A stretch of 64,000 bases of DNA from Gautieria morchelliformis (lineage: Eukaryota; Basidiomycota; Agaricomycetes; Gomphales; Gomphaceae). Shown piece after piece: positions 1 through 11,442 of the stretch (positions are counted from its first letter, which is position 1; every line of letters starts with the position of its first letter). The notes under the pieces were generated by a model. It was not told the origin of the DNA. It saw only the letters and a list, made by a program, of their open reading frames with translations, and did not search any database. The stretch lies in assembly GCA_015179125.1 (NCBI GenBank), contig WHVA01000027.1, positions 62,001-126,000 on the forward strand, in the 5' to 3' direction. The position numbers were made by a program, and so were the translations under genes.

Positions 1-2286
1 CTACTGGACATCGACGAGAGCAATAGAGAGTATGCTCTGAAACTATTGCAATGGCTCGCTTTCTCAGTCGACACGGTTTCACTTAGCCAGGCTGTGGAGG
101 TGCTTGCTACAGATCCTGATGCCGAAACTGGACCCCTATTTGACCCAGAGCGGCGCTTTGACGACCCATGGGACATCCTGACGCTGTGTTCCAGCCTGGT
201 CTCCATTACTACAGTCACAGACGACACATGGTACCCTGAATATCTTCAGAATGACCAGGGAAAGTTGGCAGAACTGAGGCTAGCTCATTTCTCCGTCCGC
301 GAATATTTGGTCTCGGAAAGCCTCCGCACTCACAGCAAGCTGGCATTCTATCACTGCGATGAGAAACTTGCTAATACTTTCATCGCCAAGACATGCGTGT
401 CCTACTTGCTGCAATTCAACCAGCATCCCATAAGCCAAGCTATATGGATATCCCATCCATTATGTTCATATGCGGCGGAATACTGGATTCGCCATACTCA
501 ACCCGATAGCGATGATGATTCGAGGTTGCGCCGACTAATCATGCGTCTGCTACAACCCGAAAGTGTCATGTACTCGAATTGGCTCCAGCTTTATCACCGA
601 AATGAATGGTTGGAGAATTGTGCTCCTATCCATTACATGGCAGAGGCTGGGCTAGCAATAGTATCCCGGCATCTTCTGGAGAATGGAGCGGATGTCAATG
701 CGCAAGGCGGCAAGTATGGCAATGCGCTCCATGCGGCATCATCAGAGGGTCATCATGCCATTGTTGAGCTGCTCCTGGAGAAGGGAGCAGATGTCAGTGC
801 ACAAGGTGGTGAATCTGGCAGTGCACTCCAGGCGGCATCATTACAGGGTCATAATGCCATTGTCCAGCTGCTCCTGGAGAAGCGAGCAGACATCAATGCG
901 CAAGGTGGCGAGTATGGCAATGCACTCCTGGCAGCATCGTTAACTGGTCATCGTCCCATTTGTGAGCTGCTCCTGGAGAATGGAGCGGACATCAATGCGC
1001 AAGGCAGCGAGCATGGCAATGCGCTCCAGGCGGCATCATTCCAGGGTCATAATGCCATTGTTCAGCTGCTCCTGGAGAAGAGAGCAGATGTCAATGTGCA
1101 AGGCGGCCGGTATGGCAATGCTCTCCAGGCAGCATCACTACCGGGTCATAATGCCACTGTTCAGCTGCTCCTGGAGAAAGGAGCAGATGTCAATGCGCAA
1201 GGTGGCCAGTATGGCAATGCACTCCAGGCGGCGTCATTACACGGTGATGATGCCATTGTTCAGCTGCTCCTGGAGAAGGGGGCAGATGTCAATGCGCAAG
1301 GTGGCCAGTATGGCAATGCGCTCCAGGCAGCATCTTTACAGGGTCATCATCCAATTGTTGAGCTGCTCCTGGAGAAGGGGGCAGATGTCAATGCGCAAGG
1401 TGGCCAGTATGGCAATGCGCTCCAGGCGGCATTGTTAGATGGTGATGATGCCATTGTTCAGCTGCTCCTGGAGAAGGGGGCAGACATCAATGCGCAAAGT
1501 GATCAGCATGGCAATGCGCTCCAGGCGGCATCATCACAGGGTCATAATGCCATTGTTCAGCTGCTCCTGGAGAAGGGTGCAGACGTTAATGCGCAAGGTG
1601 GCGAGTACGGCAATGCACTCCTGGCGGCATCCTTAACCGGCCATCGTCCCATTTGTGAGCTGCTCTTGGAGAAGGGAGCAGATGTCAATGCGCAAGGCAG
1701 TGAGTATGGCAATGCACTCCTGGCAGCGTCATTAATTGGTGATCGTCCTATTTGTGAGTTGCTCCTGGAGAAGGGAGCAGATGTCAATGCGCAAGGCGGC
1801 CAGTATGGCAATGCGCTCCAGGCGGCATTGTTACGGGGTCATCATCCAATTGTTGAGCTGCTCCTGGAGAAGGGAGCAGATGGCAGCGTGCAAGGTGGTC
1901 TGTATGGTAATGCACTCCAGATGGCATCATTACAGGGTCAAAATGCCATTGTTCAGCTGCTCCTGGAGAAGGGAGCAGACATCAATGCACAAGGTGGCCA
2001 GTATGGCAATGCGCTCCAGGCGGCATCGATAGATGGTGATGATGCTATTGTTCAGCTGCTGCTGGAGAAGGGGGCAGATGTCAATGCGCAAGGCGGCAGG
2101 TATGGCAATGCTCTCCAGGCAGCATCATTAAAGGGTCATCATGTTGTTGTTCAGCTGCTCCTGGAGAAGGGAGCTGATGTCAATGCGCAAGGTGGCCTGT
2201 ATCACAATGCACTCCGGGCGGCGTTGTCTCAGGGTCATAATGACCTTGTTCAACTTCTAATATGCCATGGGGCAGACAGGGAATGA
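1..2286 (+). CDS. NACHT-ankyrin NLR protein, 5' end outside window (left copy)
   Basis: Partial gene: codon 1 of the window (LLDIDESN) matches the middle of the last exon of the complete paralogue at 4865-9066, so the N-terminal and NACHT parts lie upstream of the window. What is present is the helical linker after NACHT (WLAFSVDTVSL, FSVREYLVS) followed by 16 ankyrin repeats of 33 residues (99 bp each, 697-2280) with consensus NAQGGxYGNALQAASxxGH, then IVQLLLEKGADV, ending GADRE and a TGA stop. In fungi such STAND/NLR proteins are taken to be intracellular receptors of non-self recognition, with the repeats as the sensing part and NACHT as the oligomerising ATPase. Repeats differ mainly at the same few positions (after QGG, after NAL, and around the GH pair). 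Family call is firm; ligand and output are unknown. Confidence 0.85.
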   Translation, partial: LLDIDESNREYALKLLQWLAFSVDTVSLSQAVEVLATDPDAETGPLFDPERRFDDPWDILTLCSSLVSITTVTDDTWYPEYLQNDQGKLAELRLAHFSVREYLVSESLRTHSKLAFYHCDEKLANTFIAKTCVSYLLQFNQHPISQAIWISHPLCSYAAEYWIRHTQPDSDDDSRLRRLIMRLLQPESVMYSNWLQLYHRNEWLENCAPIHYMAEAGLAIVSRHLLENGADVNAQGGKYGNALHAASSEGHHAIVELLLEKGADVSAQGGESGSALQAASLQGHNAIVQLLLEKRADINAQGGEYGNALLAASLTGHRPICELLLENGADINAQGSEHGNALQAASFQGHNAIVQLLLEKRADVNVQGGRYGNALQAASLPGHNATVQLLLEKGADVNAQGGQYGNALQAASLHGDDAIVQLLLEKGADVNAQGGQYGNALQAASLQGHHPIVELLLEKGADVNAQGGQYGNALQAALLDGDDAIVQLLLEKGADINAQSDQHGNALQAASSQGHNAIVQLLLEKGADVNAQGGEYGNALLAASLTGHRPICELLLEKGADVNAQGSEYGNALLAASLIGDRPICELLLEKGADVNAQGGQYGNALQAALLRGHHPIVELLLEKGADGSVQGGLYGNALQMASLQGQNAIVQLLLEKGADINAQGGQYGNALQAASIDGDDAIVQLLLEKGADVNAQGGRYGNALQAASLKGHHVVVQLLLEKGADVNAQGGLYHNALRAALSQGHNDLVQLLICHGADRE
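697..2280 (+). repeat. 16 x 99-bp ankyrin repeat array, left NLR
   Basis: Sixteen consecutive 99-bp units, each one ankyrin repeat. Nucleotide identity between units is very high, and long open frames in the other phases result from the repetition. Repeats 2-3 and 9-10 share the same order of variants (an IVQLLLE unit followed by a HRPICELLLE unit), which points to duplication of blocks inside the array. Confidence 0.9.
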
Positions 2287-2696
2287 CCGACAACCAGCTG
2301 ATCCACGTAGCGTTCCTGAAACGCCCTCGATCGCGTCCCTCTGTAGGAATTTGACTTTGTGATTGACGAGTAATAGAGCAGACGTCTGTGGCTGCGGATC
2401 GACACTTAGGAGTGTCTTGACACTCTACCTAGTGCGCCATGAGTACGAGAACAAGAATGGCATTGCTTAAACACGTGTAACTACAGGGTATGATTTGTAG
2501 TCAGTGGTACTACTTGTGCAGGTACATTTTTGATTGGTGAAAATTTCAAACTTGACATCTCTCGATGACGCTCCCGGGCTATATTGCGCTGCCATAAGGG
2601 CTGTACCACTGGCGCGTGCATCAAATCGGGCTTGTGTTGCGTATGCATCCTCACTCATCTCTTATCTCTCTTAAAAAATTGATTAATCACCCGCTA
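2287..2696. other. 3' flank of left NLR, no gene
   Basis: Non-coding. It aligns by eye with 9067-9790 behind the right NLR, except that the right copy carries an extra 377-bp foldback element. This stretch holds the empty site of that element near 2370. Confidence 0.7.
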
Positions 2697-3717
2697 GGTA
2701 CTCGCGTCCCCCCAGAAGAGATGCTCCACGCGCGACCTCGGCATCACGCGTCGCAGTGACCATGCAGCTTCCCCTTCCCCGTCCCCCGTCGACTCGCCAC
2801 ATTTGAACACTCCAACTCGCCGCCCGTGTCTGCGTCCGGCGCCTCTACAGACAGCCACACCCACTGTGCCTCGCACGGACACGGACAGACGCAGGGCACG
2901 GTCACTCGTTCTCGCGCGAGAGTAGCAGCGGCCCGGGATCCGTACCAGCGGGCTCGTGCAGCGCACGGCTCACCACGTGTACCACCCCGCGGGGCCTGCA
3001 CCGCGCTCCCGCCGCCGCCGAAGCTCCGAGCACGACGACGGGGAGCACGACGCAGGCGGCAGCGCCGTCGGGCTCAGCCCACAGAGCACCGGCGGGATGT
3101 CCAGGCACATCCTTGCGGAGACACTCGCGAACAGCAGAAAGGAGGCCACACGCCGGCAGCGCATAGAGGCGGAGCAGCGGCGACGTGTCGAGTTGCGCGA
3201 CGGCTACTCGCGCCTCAAAGACATTCAACCAGAAGCGTAGCAAGGTCTCGCTGCTCGAACGCGGCATGTCTTCCGTCCTGATTCCTTGCGCGCAGTTCAC
3301 TCACGGGCCTGCTGCTCGCAACCTCCAACTACATCGCTAACCTCGATCAGTCGAGCAAGATTCTCCACGCGCGTGTGACCTCGCTGGATGCGCAGGTGGC
3401 GCGCCCGAGCGAGATCAATGAGAGACTCTCACTCACTGTTGCATACCACACGGGCCACATGCCCACCGACCTCGACTTCGGCCTCGCCCCGCTCCCGCCC
3501 CCAGGGGCATTTTGATGAGCACGAGACCGAGCCTGACATCGAGCAGCGTGTCGAGCAACGCCCAGTTCCACCGCCGCCGGATGTGCACCCCCCGCCGATG
3601 CAGCAGCAGCAGCAGCACCAGGGGCATCCGCAACACCACCACCCACACGGCGCGTTGTACAACCGCCACAGCGACTCGAGCGCGAGTGCCTCCCAGGCTT
3701 CCGGCAGCGAGTACTGA
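2697..3717 (+). pseudogene. Decayed bHLH transcription factor gene (left copy)
   Basis: A basic helix-loop-helix region is readable: basic part TRRQRIEAEQRRRVELRDG, helix 1 YSRLKD, then in another frame the loop/helix 2 NQKRSKVSLLERG and, after a short intron-like gap, a TNYIANLDQ-like piece. The C-terminal tail has a glutamine/histidine-rich stretch (PPPMQQQQQHQGH) and ends SQASGSEY. The frame breaks between LKD and NQK: a few codons of the loop are missing, so the downstream half is out of frame and TAG follows IQPEA. bHLH proteins bind E-box DNA as dimers; this copy can hardly do so. The right copy at 9790-10760 has the same break. An unrecognised intron is possible but no GT-AG pair restores the loop. 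Confidence 0.7.
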
Positions 3718-4864
3718 GCGCGGCGCGAGACGGGAAGCGGGCGTGCTTGCACGGAGACGGACTCTAACGGGCGCTGCTGGCAGACGTTGGATATGGCACG
3801 AATAGCGAGAGCGGAGGGAGGACGGATGTTAGGAAGGTTGAAGTGGGGTATGTATAATGGTACACGCAGAGGATGCACCGTCGAGCAGGGCTCACTGGCA
3901 CGCCGTGCGGCGTATTTAACGGGACGTATTTAGAAGGCGGGCGTACGTGGGGGCGCATTACAGGGGCGTATGTGGGCGCGTGCGATTTGACATCGACGGG
4001 ACGGCACACATGTGTGGGGGGCGGCGATTCTCCAATCAGACCCAGGACGCACATAGGTTCCCATGGCGCGCCTTGAGCGGACTACCTCCGCTCGGCCCAT
4101 GGTACCCCATGTTCCCCCTCGGGCGTCACCCACACACCGAACCCCGAAAATGAACAGACAGCACACCTCCAAGACCCCCACCAAGTAACGTGTACAGACA
4201 CCTATCTCCCTTTCCTTCACACTCATCCCACAATCTCTGCCTCACCCCCTCCCCTCCCGCCATGCAACCCCTCTCCAACCACATGATCCTGGCATGAAGT
4301 CACGAAACCAAACACGAAAATGAGCTAACCTGTGCGCGTCGTGCCAACATATTTATGTATGAATACCCCGCGATGTACAGACGCTGAAATGTCAACTGAA
4401 ATCTGGGAGGTGTCGCAGAATTTGTAGTTACATAACACCACCGAATCCGAATTCCAATCCCACTCCTGTACTTAAGTAAATGTACTTACCGAATCTGATG
4501 TCTGTGTAATCAACCAGCCCGTGTTCAATTGAACATGGCCTTAGTAAGTATCCTGATTACTATAAGCCGCGCGTCTCGTCGTTGACTGTGACGGTGACGA
4601 TGACCGCTTCTACCTGGTGGATATATAGCCCAGGCCTCAGGCCTCAAGGTTCAAGTACAAAACGTTTGTTAACGTCGCTCCGGATGCCTCCAATATCGCC
4701 TGTGTGAAACTGTCTTTCTCTGGACCGTAGAGGGCTGCACACGAAGCACATCGCCTTGATTGTCACAGCTTCTTTGGGGCCCAAAACGGCACACGGGCAT
4801 TGCCACGACACGAGGTAGCCGCGCTGGACTGTCAAATTTCCACCCTAACCATCGACTCGACCCA
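3718..4864. other. Intergenic spacer before right NLR
   Basis: The first ~240 bp repeat behind the second bHLH pseudogene (10761-11010) and mark the right end of the segmental duplication. The rest shows no gene. A TATATAG at 4622-4628 lies 237 bp upstream of the NLR start codon and could be a core promoter element, but this is only a sequence match. Confidence 0.5.
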
Positions 4865-7800
4865 ATGGCTGAAGCTCTGGCAGGTCTGGGGGTAGCAGGT
4901 AAGTCAACGATATTCATCTCCCTTCTACTACGATGCTAATCATACCACTCAGCGAGTGTCATCGCCGTCGTCCAGATCACCGAGAATGTTATCACCAAAT
5001 GCTCCGCATATCGGGTTGCATACAAGAATGCGTCCAAAGATATGCACAGACTCAGCGACCAGGTCTCCGGGCTACAGGGAGTCCTTCTTGATCTCCACAA
5101 GCTCATAGTAGCCGAGCAATCCCAAACCTTTTCTCGATTGCCGACTTTGATGACCGCGCTCGATATATCCCAAGACGATCAAACTCTGGGAGGGCCTTCC
5201 GAGATGACAAAGAGCGAGGACGAGGCACGACCCGGCTATGGCCTCACTGAATCCATGCCAAGCGAGTGTACGGATCTTTTAAACCGCTCTTTGAAGAACT
5301 TGAAGCGCAAAGGAGACAAGAAGATGATGGACACCCAATGTGAACACACAGTTGGCATTCCCTTCCCCGCTGCGACAACGGGTGATTCCTTAACAGCCGA
5401 AGGCGGAAACGCAGCAGGGAGTGCGTCGGAACGCAAAAATGATCGTAGGAGCTTACCTCGTGTTCTTAGGGACTGTCACGCCGAGCTGCAGAGTCTTTCG
5501 AAGAAGTTAGAAACGAAGAATGTACGCGCATCTCGCAAGGAAGCCCTGGTCTATGCATTCAAGCAAGACGAGGTTAATAAGATTCTCGACAACCTGCAAA
5601 AGTTCCAGCAGCAGCTCGTTGTGGCCTTGTCCATTGATCAAGCGTACGTTCAACTGGTTATCCTTGACTGCCAATGATCCCTTATCATGCCGACAGACGT
5701 TTGGTGCTGGAGGTGCATGAGAACCAACGTCGTCAGGATATCTACAAGTGGTTGGCCGCTCCTGATTACGAGTCGAAGCATTGGAATGCCGCTGGGGAGC
5801 GGGAGGAAGACACCGGCTCATGGTTTCTGGAGGGAGAAAGTTTCCTTGAATGGAAAAGCAAGCCCAAGTCGTTCTTATGGCTTCACGGCAAGGGTATGTT
5901 TCTCTACTTGTTTGACGATCGCTGCTAACAAGTGTACAGCTGGCGCCGGGAAAACTATCTTATGGTAAACAATTCAAATTTCTTCGAATCTAGGTCCGTT
6001 GCTAACAAACTCCTCAAGCTCTACCATCATAAGAGAGATCTCCGACCCCTCCAAATTAGACCCCTCCGTCGCAGTCGCATTCTTTTACTTCGATTTTCGC
6101 AGCAAGGATATAGAACCGCCCACCCTCCTTCGTGCCGTCATCAAACAACTGTACTTGCAAAGCGCAAGGGCCTCTGCCAAAACCTCTGACTACCTGATGA
6201 AGCTATTCTCTGACAAAGGAAATGGTCAAGGATCACTGTCCCCTGAAGAGCTCAAGTCGACACTAAAGTCGATAATTAGCACTTTCGAGGACGTTTATAT
6301 CATCTTGGATGCCCTTGACGAATGCACAGATCGACATCGATTTCTGGGGCTAATCAAAGAGATCCAGGGATGGAACTTTGACACATTACACCTCCTAGCA
6401 ACAAGTCGAGAGGAGCACGACATCGAAAAGACGCTGCGGGACTTGGTTTCACATCAGGTATCTATGGACGAGGGTCTCGTGGACAGCGATATCCGACGTT
6501 ATGTGTCAAGAAAACTGGAAGATGATAACAAGCTCAGCAAATACTCGGCAGAGAAGAAGGAAACAATTAAGACTACGTTGATTGACGGAGCGCATGGAAT
6601 GTATGTAATCGTTTCACGTATGCCGCGAGCATTGCTGACTGGATAGCCAGGTTTCGATGGGTCGTTTGTCAGCTAGATGCACTACGAACGTGCCGGTCTC
6701 CGTACGAGCTCAGGAAGACACTCACGAATCTACCAAAGACCCTATACGAGACCTACGATAGGATTCTACTGGACATCGACGAGAGCAATAGAGAGTATGC
6801 TCTGAAACTGTTGCAATGGCTCGCTTTCTCAGTCGACACGGTTTCACTGAGCCAGGCTGTGGAGGTGCTTGCTACAGATCCTGATGCCAAGACTGGACCC
6901 CTATTTGACCCAGAGCGGCGCTTTGACGACCCATGGGACATTCTGACCCTGTGTTCCAGCCTGGTCTCCGTTACTACTGTCCCAGAAGACACATTATGGT
7001 ACCATGAATATTTTAAAGATGACCAGGAAAGGTTTACAACACTCAGACTAGCCCATTTCTCCGTCCGTGAATATTTGGTCTCGGAATGCCTCCGCACGCA
7101 CAGCAAGCTGTCGATCTATCACTGCGACGAGAAAGTAGCTAATACGTTCATTGCCAAGACATGCGTGGCCTACTTGCTGCAATTCGACCAGCATTGCATA
7201 AGCCAAGACTGCATATCTCATCCATTATGGTCATATGCGGCGGAATACTGGATTCGCCATGCTCAACCAGATAACGATGATAATTTGACTTTGCGCCGAC
7301 TGATCATGGGTTTTCTACAACCCGACAGTGGAGCGTACTCGAATTGGCTGGATCTTTATCCTCGAAATTGCTATCCGGAGAAGCGTGCTCCTATCCATTA
7401 CATGGCAGAGGCTGGGCTAGCAATAGTATCCCGTGATCTTCTGGAGAATGGAGTGGATGCCAATGCGCAAAGTGGCAAGTATGGCAATGCACTCCAGGTG
7501 GCATCATCAGAGGGTCATCATCCAATTGTTGAGCTGCTCCTGGAGAGGGGAGCAGATGTCAATGCACAAGGCGGTGAGTATGGCAATGCGCTCCAGGCAG
7601 CATCGTCAAAGGGTAATCATGCCATTGTTGAGTTGCTCCTGGAGAAGCAAGCGGATGTCAATGTGCAAGGTGGCAAGTATGGCAATGCGCTCAGGGCAGC
7701 ATCGTCAGAGGGTCATTATCTCATTGTTCAGCAGCTCCTGGAGAAGGGAGCAGACATCAATGTGCAAGGTGGTATGTATGGCAATGCGCTCCAGGCAGCA

Positions 7801-9066
7801 TCATTAAACGGCCATCATCCAATTGTTCAGCTGCTCCTGGAGAAGGGAGCAGATGTCAATGCACAAGACAACTTTTATGGCAGTGTGCTCCAGGCAGCAT
7901 CCTTACGGGGCCATCATGTCATTGTTCAGCTGCTCCTGGAGAAGGGAGCAGATATCAATGCGCAAGGTGGCAAGTTTGTCAGCGCAATCCAGGCGGCATC
8001 ATTACTGGGTCGTCATGTTGTTGTCCAGCTGCTCCTGGAGAAGGGAGCAGACGTCAATGCGCAAGGCGGCGAGTATGGCAGTGCACTCCAGGCTGCATCA
8101 TTACAGGGTCATCATGTCATTGTTCAGCTGCTCCTGGAGAAGGGAGCAGACACCAATGTGCAAGGTGGCAAGTATGGCAATGCACTTTGGGTGGCATCAT
8201 CACGGGGTCATTATGTGATTGTTCAGCTCCTCCTGGAGAAGGGAGCAGACATCAATGTGCAAGGCGGCCGGCATAGCAATGCACTTCAGGCGGCATCATC
8301 AAAGGGTCATTATGCGATTGTTCGGCTACTCCTGGAGAAGGGGGCAGATGTCAATGCGCAAGGCAGCAAGTCTGGCAGTGCACTCCGGGCAGCATCATTC
8401 ATGGGTCATCATGCAATTGTTGAGGTACTCCTTGAGAATGGAGCAGACGTCAATGCACAAGGCGACCGGTATGGCAATGCGCTCCAGGTGGCATCACTAC
8501 AGAGTCATGATGCCATTGTTCAGCTGCTCCTGGAGAATGGAGCCAAAGTCAATGCGCAAGGCGGCAACTATGGCAATGCGCTCCAGGCGGCATCATTCCA
8601 GGGCCATCATGCCATTGTTCAGTTGCTCCTGGAGAAAGGAGCAGACGTCAATGCACAAGGCGGCCGGTATGGCAATGCACTCCAGGCAGTGTCATTAGGT
8701 TGTCATCGTCCAACTGTTAAGGTGCTCCTGGAGAAGGGAGTGGGCATGAATGCGCAAGGTGGCCCATATGGCAATGTGCTTCAGGTGGCATCATCAACAG
8801 GTCATTATGCGATTATTCAGCTGCTCCTGGAGAAGGGAGCAGACATCAATGCACAAGGTGGCGAGTATGGCAATGCGCTCCAGGCAGCATCGTCAAAGGG
8901 CCATCATGCCATTGTTCAGTTGCTCCTGGAGAAGGGAGCAGACATCAATGCACAAGGCGGCCGGTATGGCAATGCACTCCAGGCGGCGTTGTCTCAGGGT
9001 CATCATGAGCTTGTTCAACTTCTGATAAGCAATGGGGCGGACGAGCAAAGTCCGACACCCAGCTGA
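4865..9066 (+). CDS. NACHT-ankyrin NLR protein, complete (right copy)
   Basis: Six exons join cleanly: 4865-4898, 4953-5643, 5697-5893, 5940-5964, 6019-6600, 6651-9066, giving 1314 residues. Every junction is GT-AG and preserves frame and motifs. The N-terminus MAEALAGLGVAASVIAVVQ is typical of the helical N-terminal domain of fungal STAND proteins. The NACHT core has Walker A LHGKAGAGKTILCST, assembled across three exons, Walker B VYIILDALDEC, and sensor LLATSREE. A helical linker follows, then 16 ankyrin repeats and a GADEQSPTPS tail. Such NLRs are thought to work in fungal innate recognition or heterokaryon incompatibility. It lies in tandem with the partial copy at 1-2286, with which it shares the 3' exon and flank. 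Start chosen because exon 1 is in frame only from this ATG and matches the family N-terminus. Confidence 0.9.
7462..9045 (+). repeat. 16 x 99-bp ankyrin repeat array, right NLR
   Basis: Same unit length and number as the left gene (16 units), but a different order of variant repeats. Variation again concentrates at the residues after QGG, after NAL and around GHH. Some units are more decayed (repeat 5 QDNFYGSVL, repeat 13 KGVGM). Confidence 0.9.
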
Positions 9067-9138
9067 TCCATGTAGCGTGACTGTAAACGCCCTCGATTGC
9101 GACTCTTGTGATACGTTTGACTTTGTGGTTGACGATTA

Positions 9139-9515
9139 CAGCGCTTTGCAGTACCTAAGGCAGGTGCTGATTTTGTGCATGTTTTAGCTGCAAGACTTAA
9201 AACATTGATAACTCAGGGAATACTGCTCTGATTTCTTTGAAAATTTGTATATAGCTTTATGTAGATGATAGGCAGGGCATAGAGTAATAACCTCACTAAA
9301 AATAAAGCAATTTGAAAATCCCAATTTTTTTGTGAATTGAAAAGTGGATGACTTTGCTGGATATTATTGCTCTGTGCCCTGCATATGATCTACATAAAGC
9401 TATATACAAAATTTCGAAGCAATCAGAGCAGTATTACCTGAGTTATCGCTGTTTTAAGTCTTGCAGCTAAAACAAGCACAAAATCAGCGCCTGCCTTACG
9501 TACTGCAAAGCGCTG
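9139..9515. mobile_element. Foldback MITE with TA target duplication
   Basis: A 377-bp element made of two inverted arms of about 150 bp around a ~70-bp AT-rich centre. The arms begin CAGCGCTTTGCAGTAC and match each other with few mismatches. It is flanked by TA on both sides (9137-9138 and 9516-9517). The paralogous left flank near 2370 reads straight through with a single TA, so it is the empty site. No coding capacity; TA duplication suggests Tc1/mariner-type mobilisation (inference). Confidence 0.85.
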
Positions 9516-9789
9516 TAATAGAACAGACGTCTGTGGCTGCCAGCTTCACTTAGGTCTGCTGGTTAATTCTAGCTAGTGGCACCATGAATAAGACAACAAG
9601 GACGGCATTGGTTAAACCTATGTAACTACAGGATAGGATTTATATTCAGTGATACTACTTGGGCAGCCTCATTTTTGACCGGTGAAAATTTCGGACTTGA
9701 CATCTCTTGATGACGCTCCCTGTACTGCGCTGCCATACGCGCTGTACCAGGTGCGTCAAATCCTGCGTTGCGTTGGGTGTGCATCCTCG

Positions 9790-10760
9790 CCACGAGCCAG
9801 TTACTTACGACGGTACCCCCAGCAGAGATTCTCCACAATTTGCGCGACCTTGGCATCACGCCACGCAGCGACCACGCAGCTTCCTCTTCCCCGTCCCCTG
9901 TCGACTCCGCTGCGTTCGAACACTCCATCTCGCCTCCCGTGTCTGGGTCTGATGTCTCCACAGACAGCCATAAGCACTTTGGCTCGCACGGACACGGCCA
10001 CTCTTTCCGCCCGGGATCCGTACCGGCGGGCTCGTGCAGCGCACAGCTCACCACCGCTGCCACCCCGCGGGGCCCGCACCGCGCTCCGGCCGAAGGTCCG
10101 CGCACGACGACGATGAATTCTCCGACGACGAGCAGTACGACGCAGGCGGCAGCGGCGTCGGGCTCAGCCCACAGAGCACCGGCGGGATGTCCGAGAATGC
10201 CGTTGCGGGGACACTCGCGAACAGCATAAAGGCGACCACACGCCGGCAGCGCATAGAGGCGGCGCAGCGGCGACGTGTAGTTGCGCGACGGCTACTCGCG
10301 CCTCAAAGACATTCAACCAGAAGAGTAGCAAGGTCTCGCTCCTCGAACGCGGTATGTCTTCCGTCCTGATTCCTTGCGCGCAGGTCAATCACGGGCGTGC
10401 TGCTCGCAGCCACCAACTACATCGCTAACCTCGATCAGTTGAGCAAGATTCCCCACGCGCCTGAGCGAGGTCAATGAGAGACTCTCACTGCCACATGCCC
10501 ACCGACCTCGACCTCGACCTCGGCCTCGCCCCGTTCTCGCCCCACAGGGGTATTTTGACAGGCACGAGACCGAGACTGACGTCGAGGAGCGTCTCGAGCG
10601 ACGCCCGCTCTCACCGCCGCCGGATGTGCACCCCCCGCCGATGTAGCAGCAGCAGCACCAGGGGCACCCGCAACACCACCACCCACACGACGCGCTGTAC
10701 AACCGCCACAGCAACTCGAGCACGACGTGTGCCTCCCAGGCTTCCGGCAGCGAGTATTGA
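9790..10760 (+). pseudogene. Decayed bHLH transcription factor gene (right copy)
   Basis: Second copy of the bHLH remnant. The N-terminal part reads PPAEILHNLRDLGITPRSDH, then a serine/proline-rich stretch (SSSPSPVDSAAF). The basic region TRRQRIEAAQRRRV is present but frame changes occur before and after it. The same loop deletion as in the left copy precedes NQKRSKVSLLER. The C-terminal polyglutamine segment has an extra stop (PPM then TAG). Since both copies share the loop deletion, the gene was probably dead before the segment was duplicated, and further lesions came later. Confidence 0.7.
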
Positions 10761-11010
10761 GCGCGACGCAGGCGGCGCGAGACGGGGAGCGGACTTGCTT
10801 GCACGGAGACGGACTCTGACGGGCGCTGAGGGATGAGAGGACGGTTGAGGTGGGGTATGTGTACCGGTACACGCAGGGGGTGCATCGTCGAGCAGGGCTC
10901 GCTGCCAGTCGCACCAAGGACGCGCCGGTCGAGCTCGCAGGCCGATTTCACGCAGTGCGGCGTATTATTTAACGGGTCGTATTTAGAAGGTGGGTACGAG
11001 GGCAGGGCGT

Positions 11011-11442
11011 GTGGGCGATCGACCCCCATTGAACCTAGCTGCGGCAGGGGTTTTCTTTTTTTTTGTTTTTTTTGAGAAATACTGTTGTTTAAATCAATGT
11101 CCTTCATCAGTAACCGGTGGAGGAAGTAGCAGTGGTTATATGGCGAAATATACACTGGGAATTGACTCGGAAAAGGTATACTTACTACCAGATGTTGGTG
11201 GCAAACGCCAAGCCCTGTAACGTGAGATTAGAGTGCATCAAACCAGTGCAAGAAGCGCAAACTACCAGTATGACTTCGTATAAGTACAGCATGAGTCAGT
11301 TCGCCGGGATTATGATACCATGCATGGGCTGTCAAATCCTTCCTCGAGGAGAACACAGCGAAGAACATATCGTCAAGGACAACGGCGGGTGTGTTGAGTC
11401 CACATAATCCACCATCAGTATGACCAGGCATTTGAAACTGTC
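11011..11442. other. Intergenic, nothing recognised
   Basis: Short unrelated open frames only. A T-rich run near 11051-11070 is the only compositional feature. Confidence 0.5.

Noticed and set aside
683-2032. Additional open frames inside the ankyrin region (arginine/methionine-rich) on both strands
   Set aside because: They are phase-shifted readings of the same repeats, which stay open because the unit has no stop in that frame.
697-2280. Regular 99-bp repeats that could be taken for a CRISPR-like or satellite array
   Set aside because: The unit length is 33 codons and every unit encodes an ankyrin repeat in frame with the upstream NLR domains.
2697-3717. The left bHLH as a working transcription factor
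   Set aside because: Basic region and helix 2 are in different frames and no GT-AG intron restores the loop; the right copy has the same defect.
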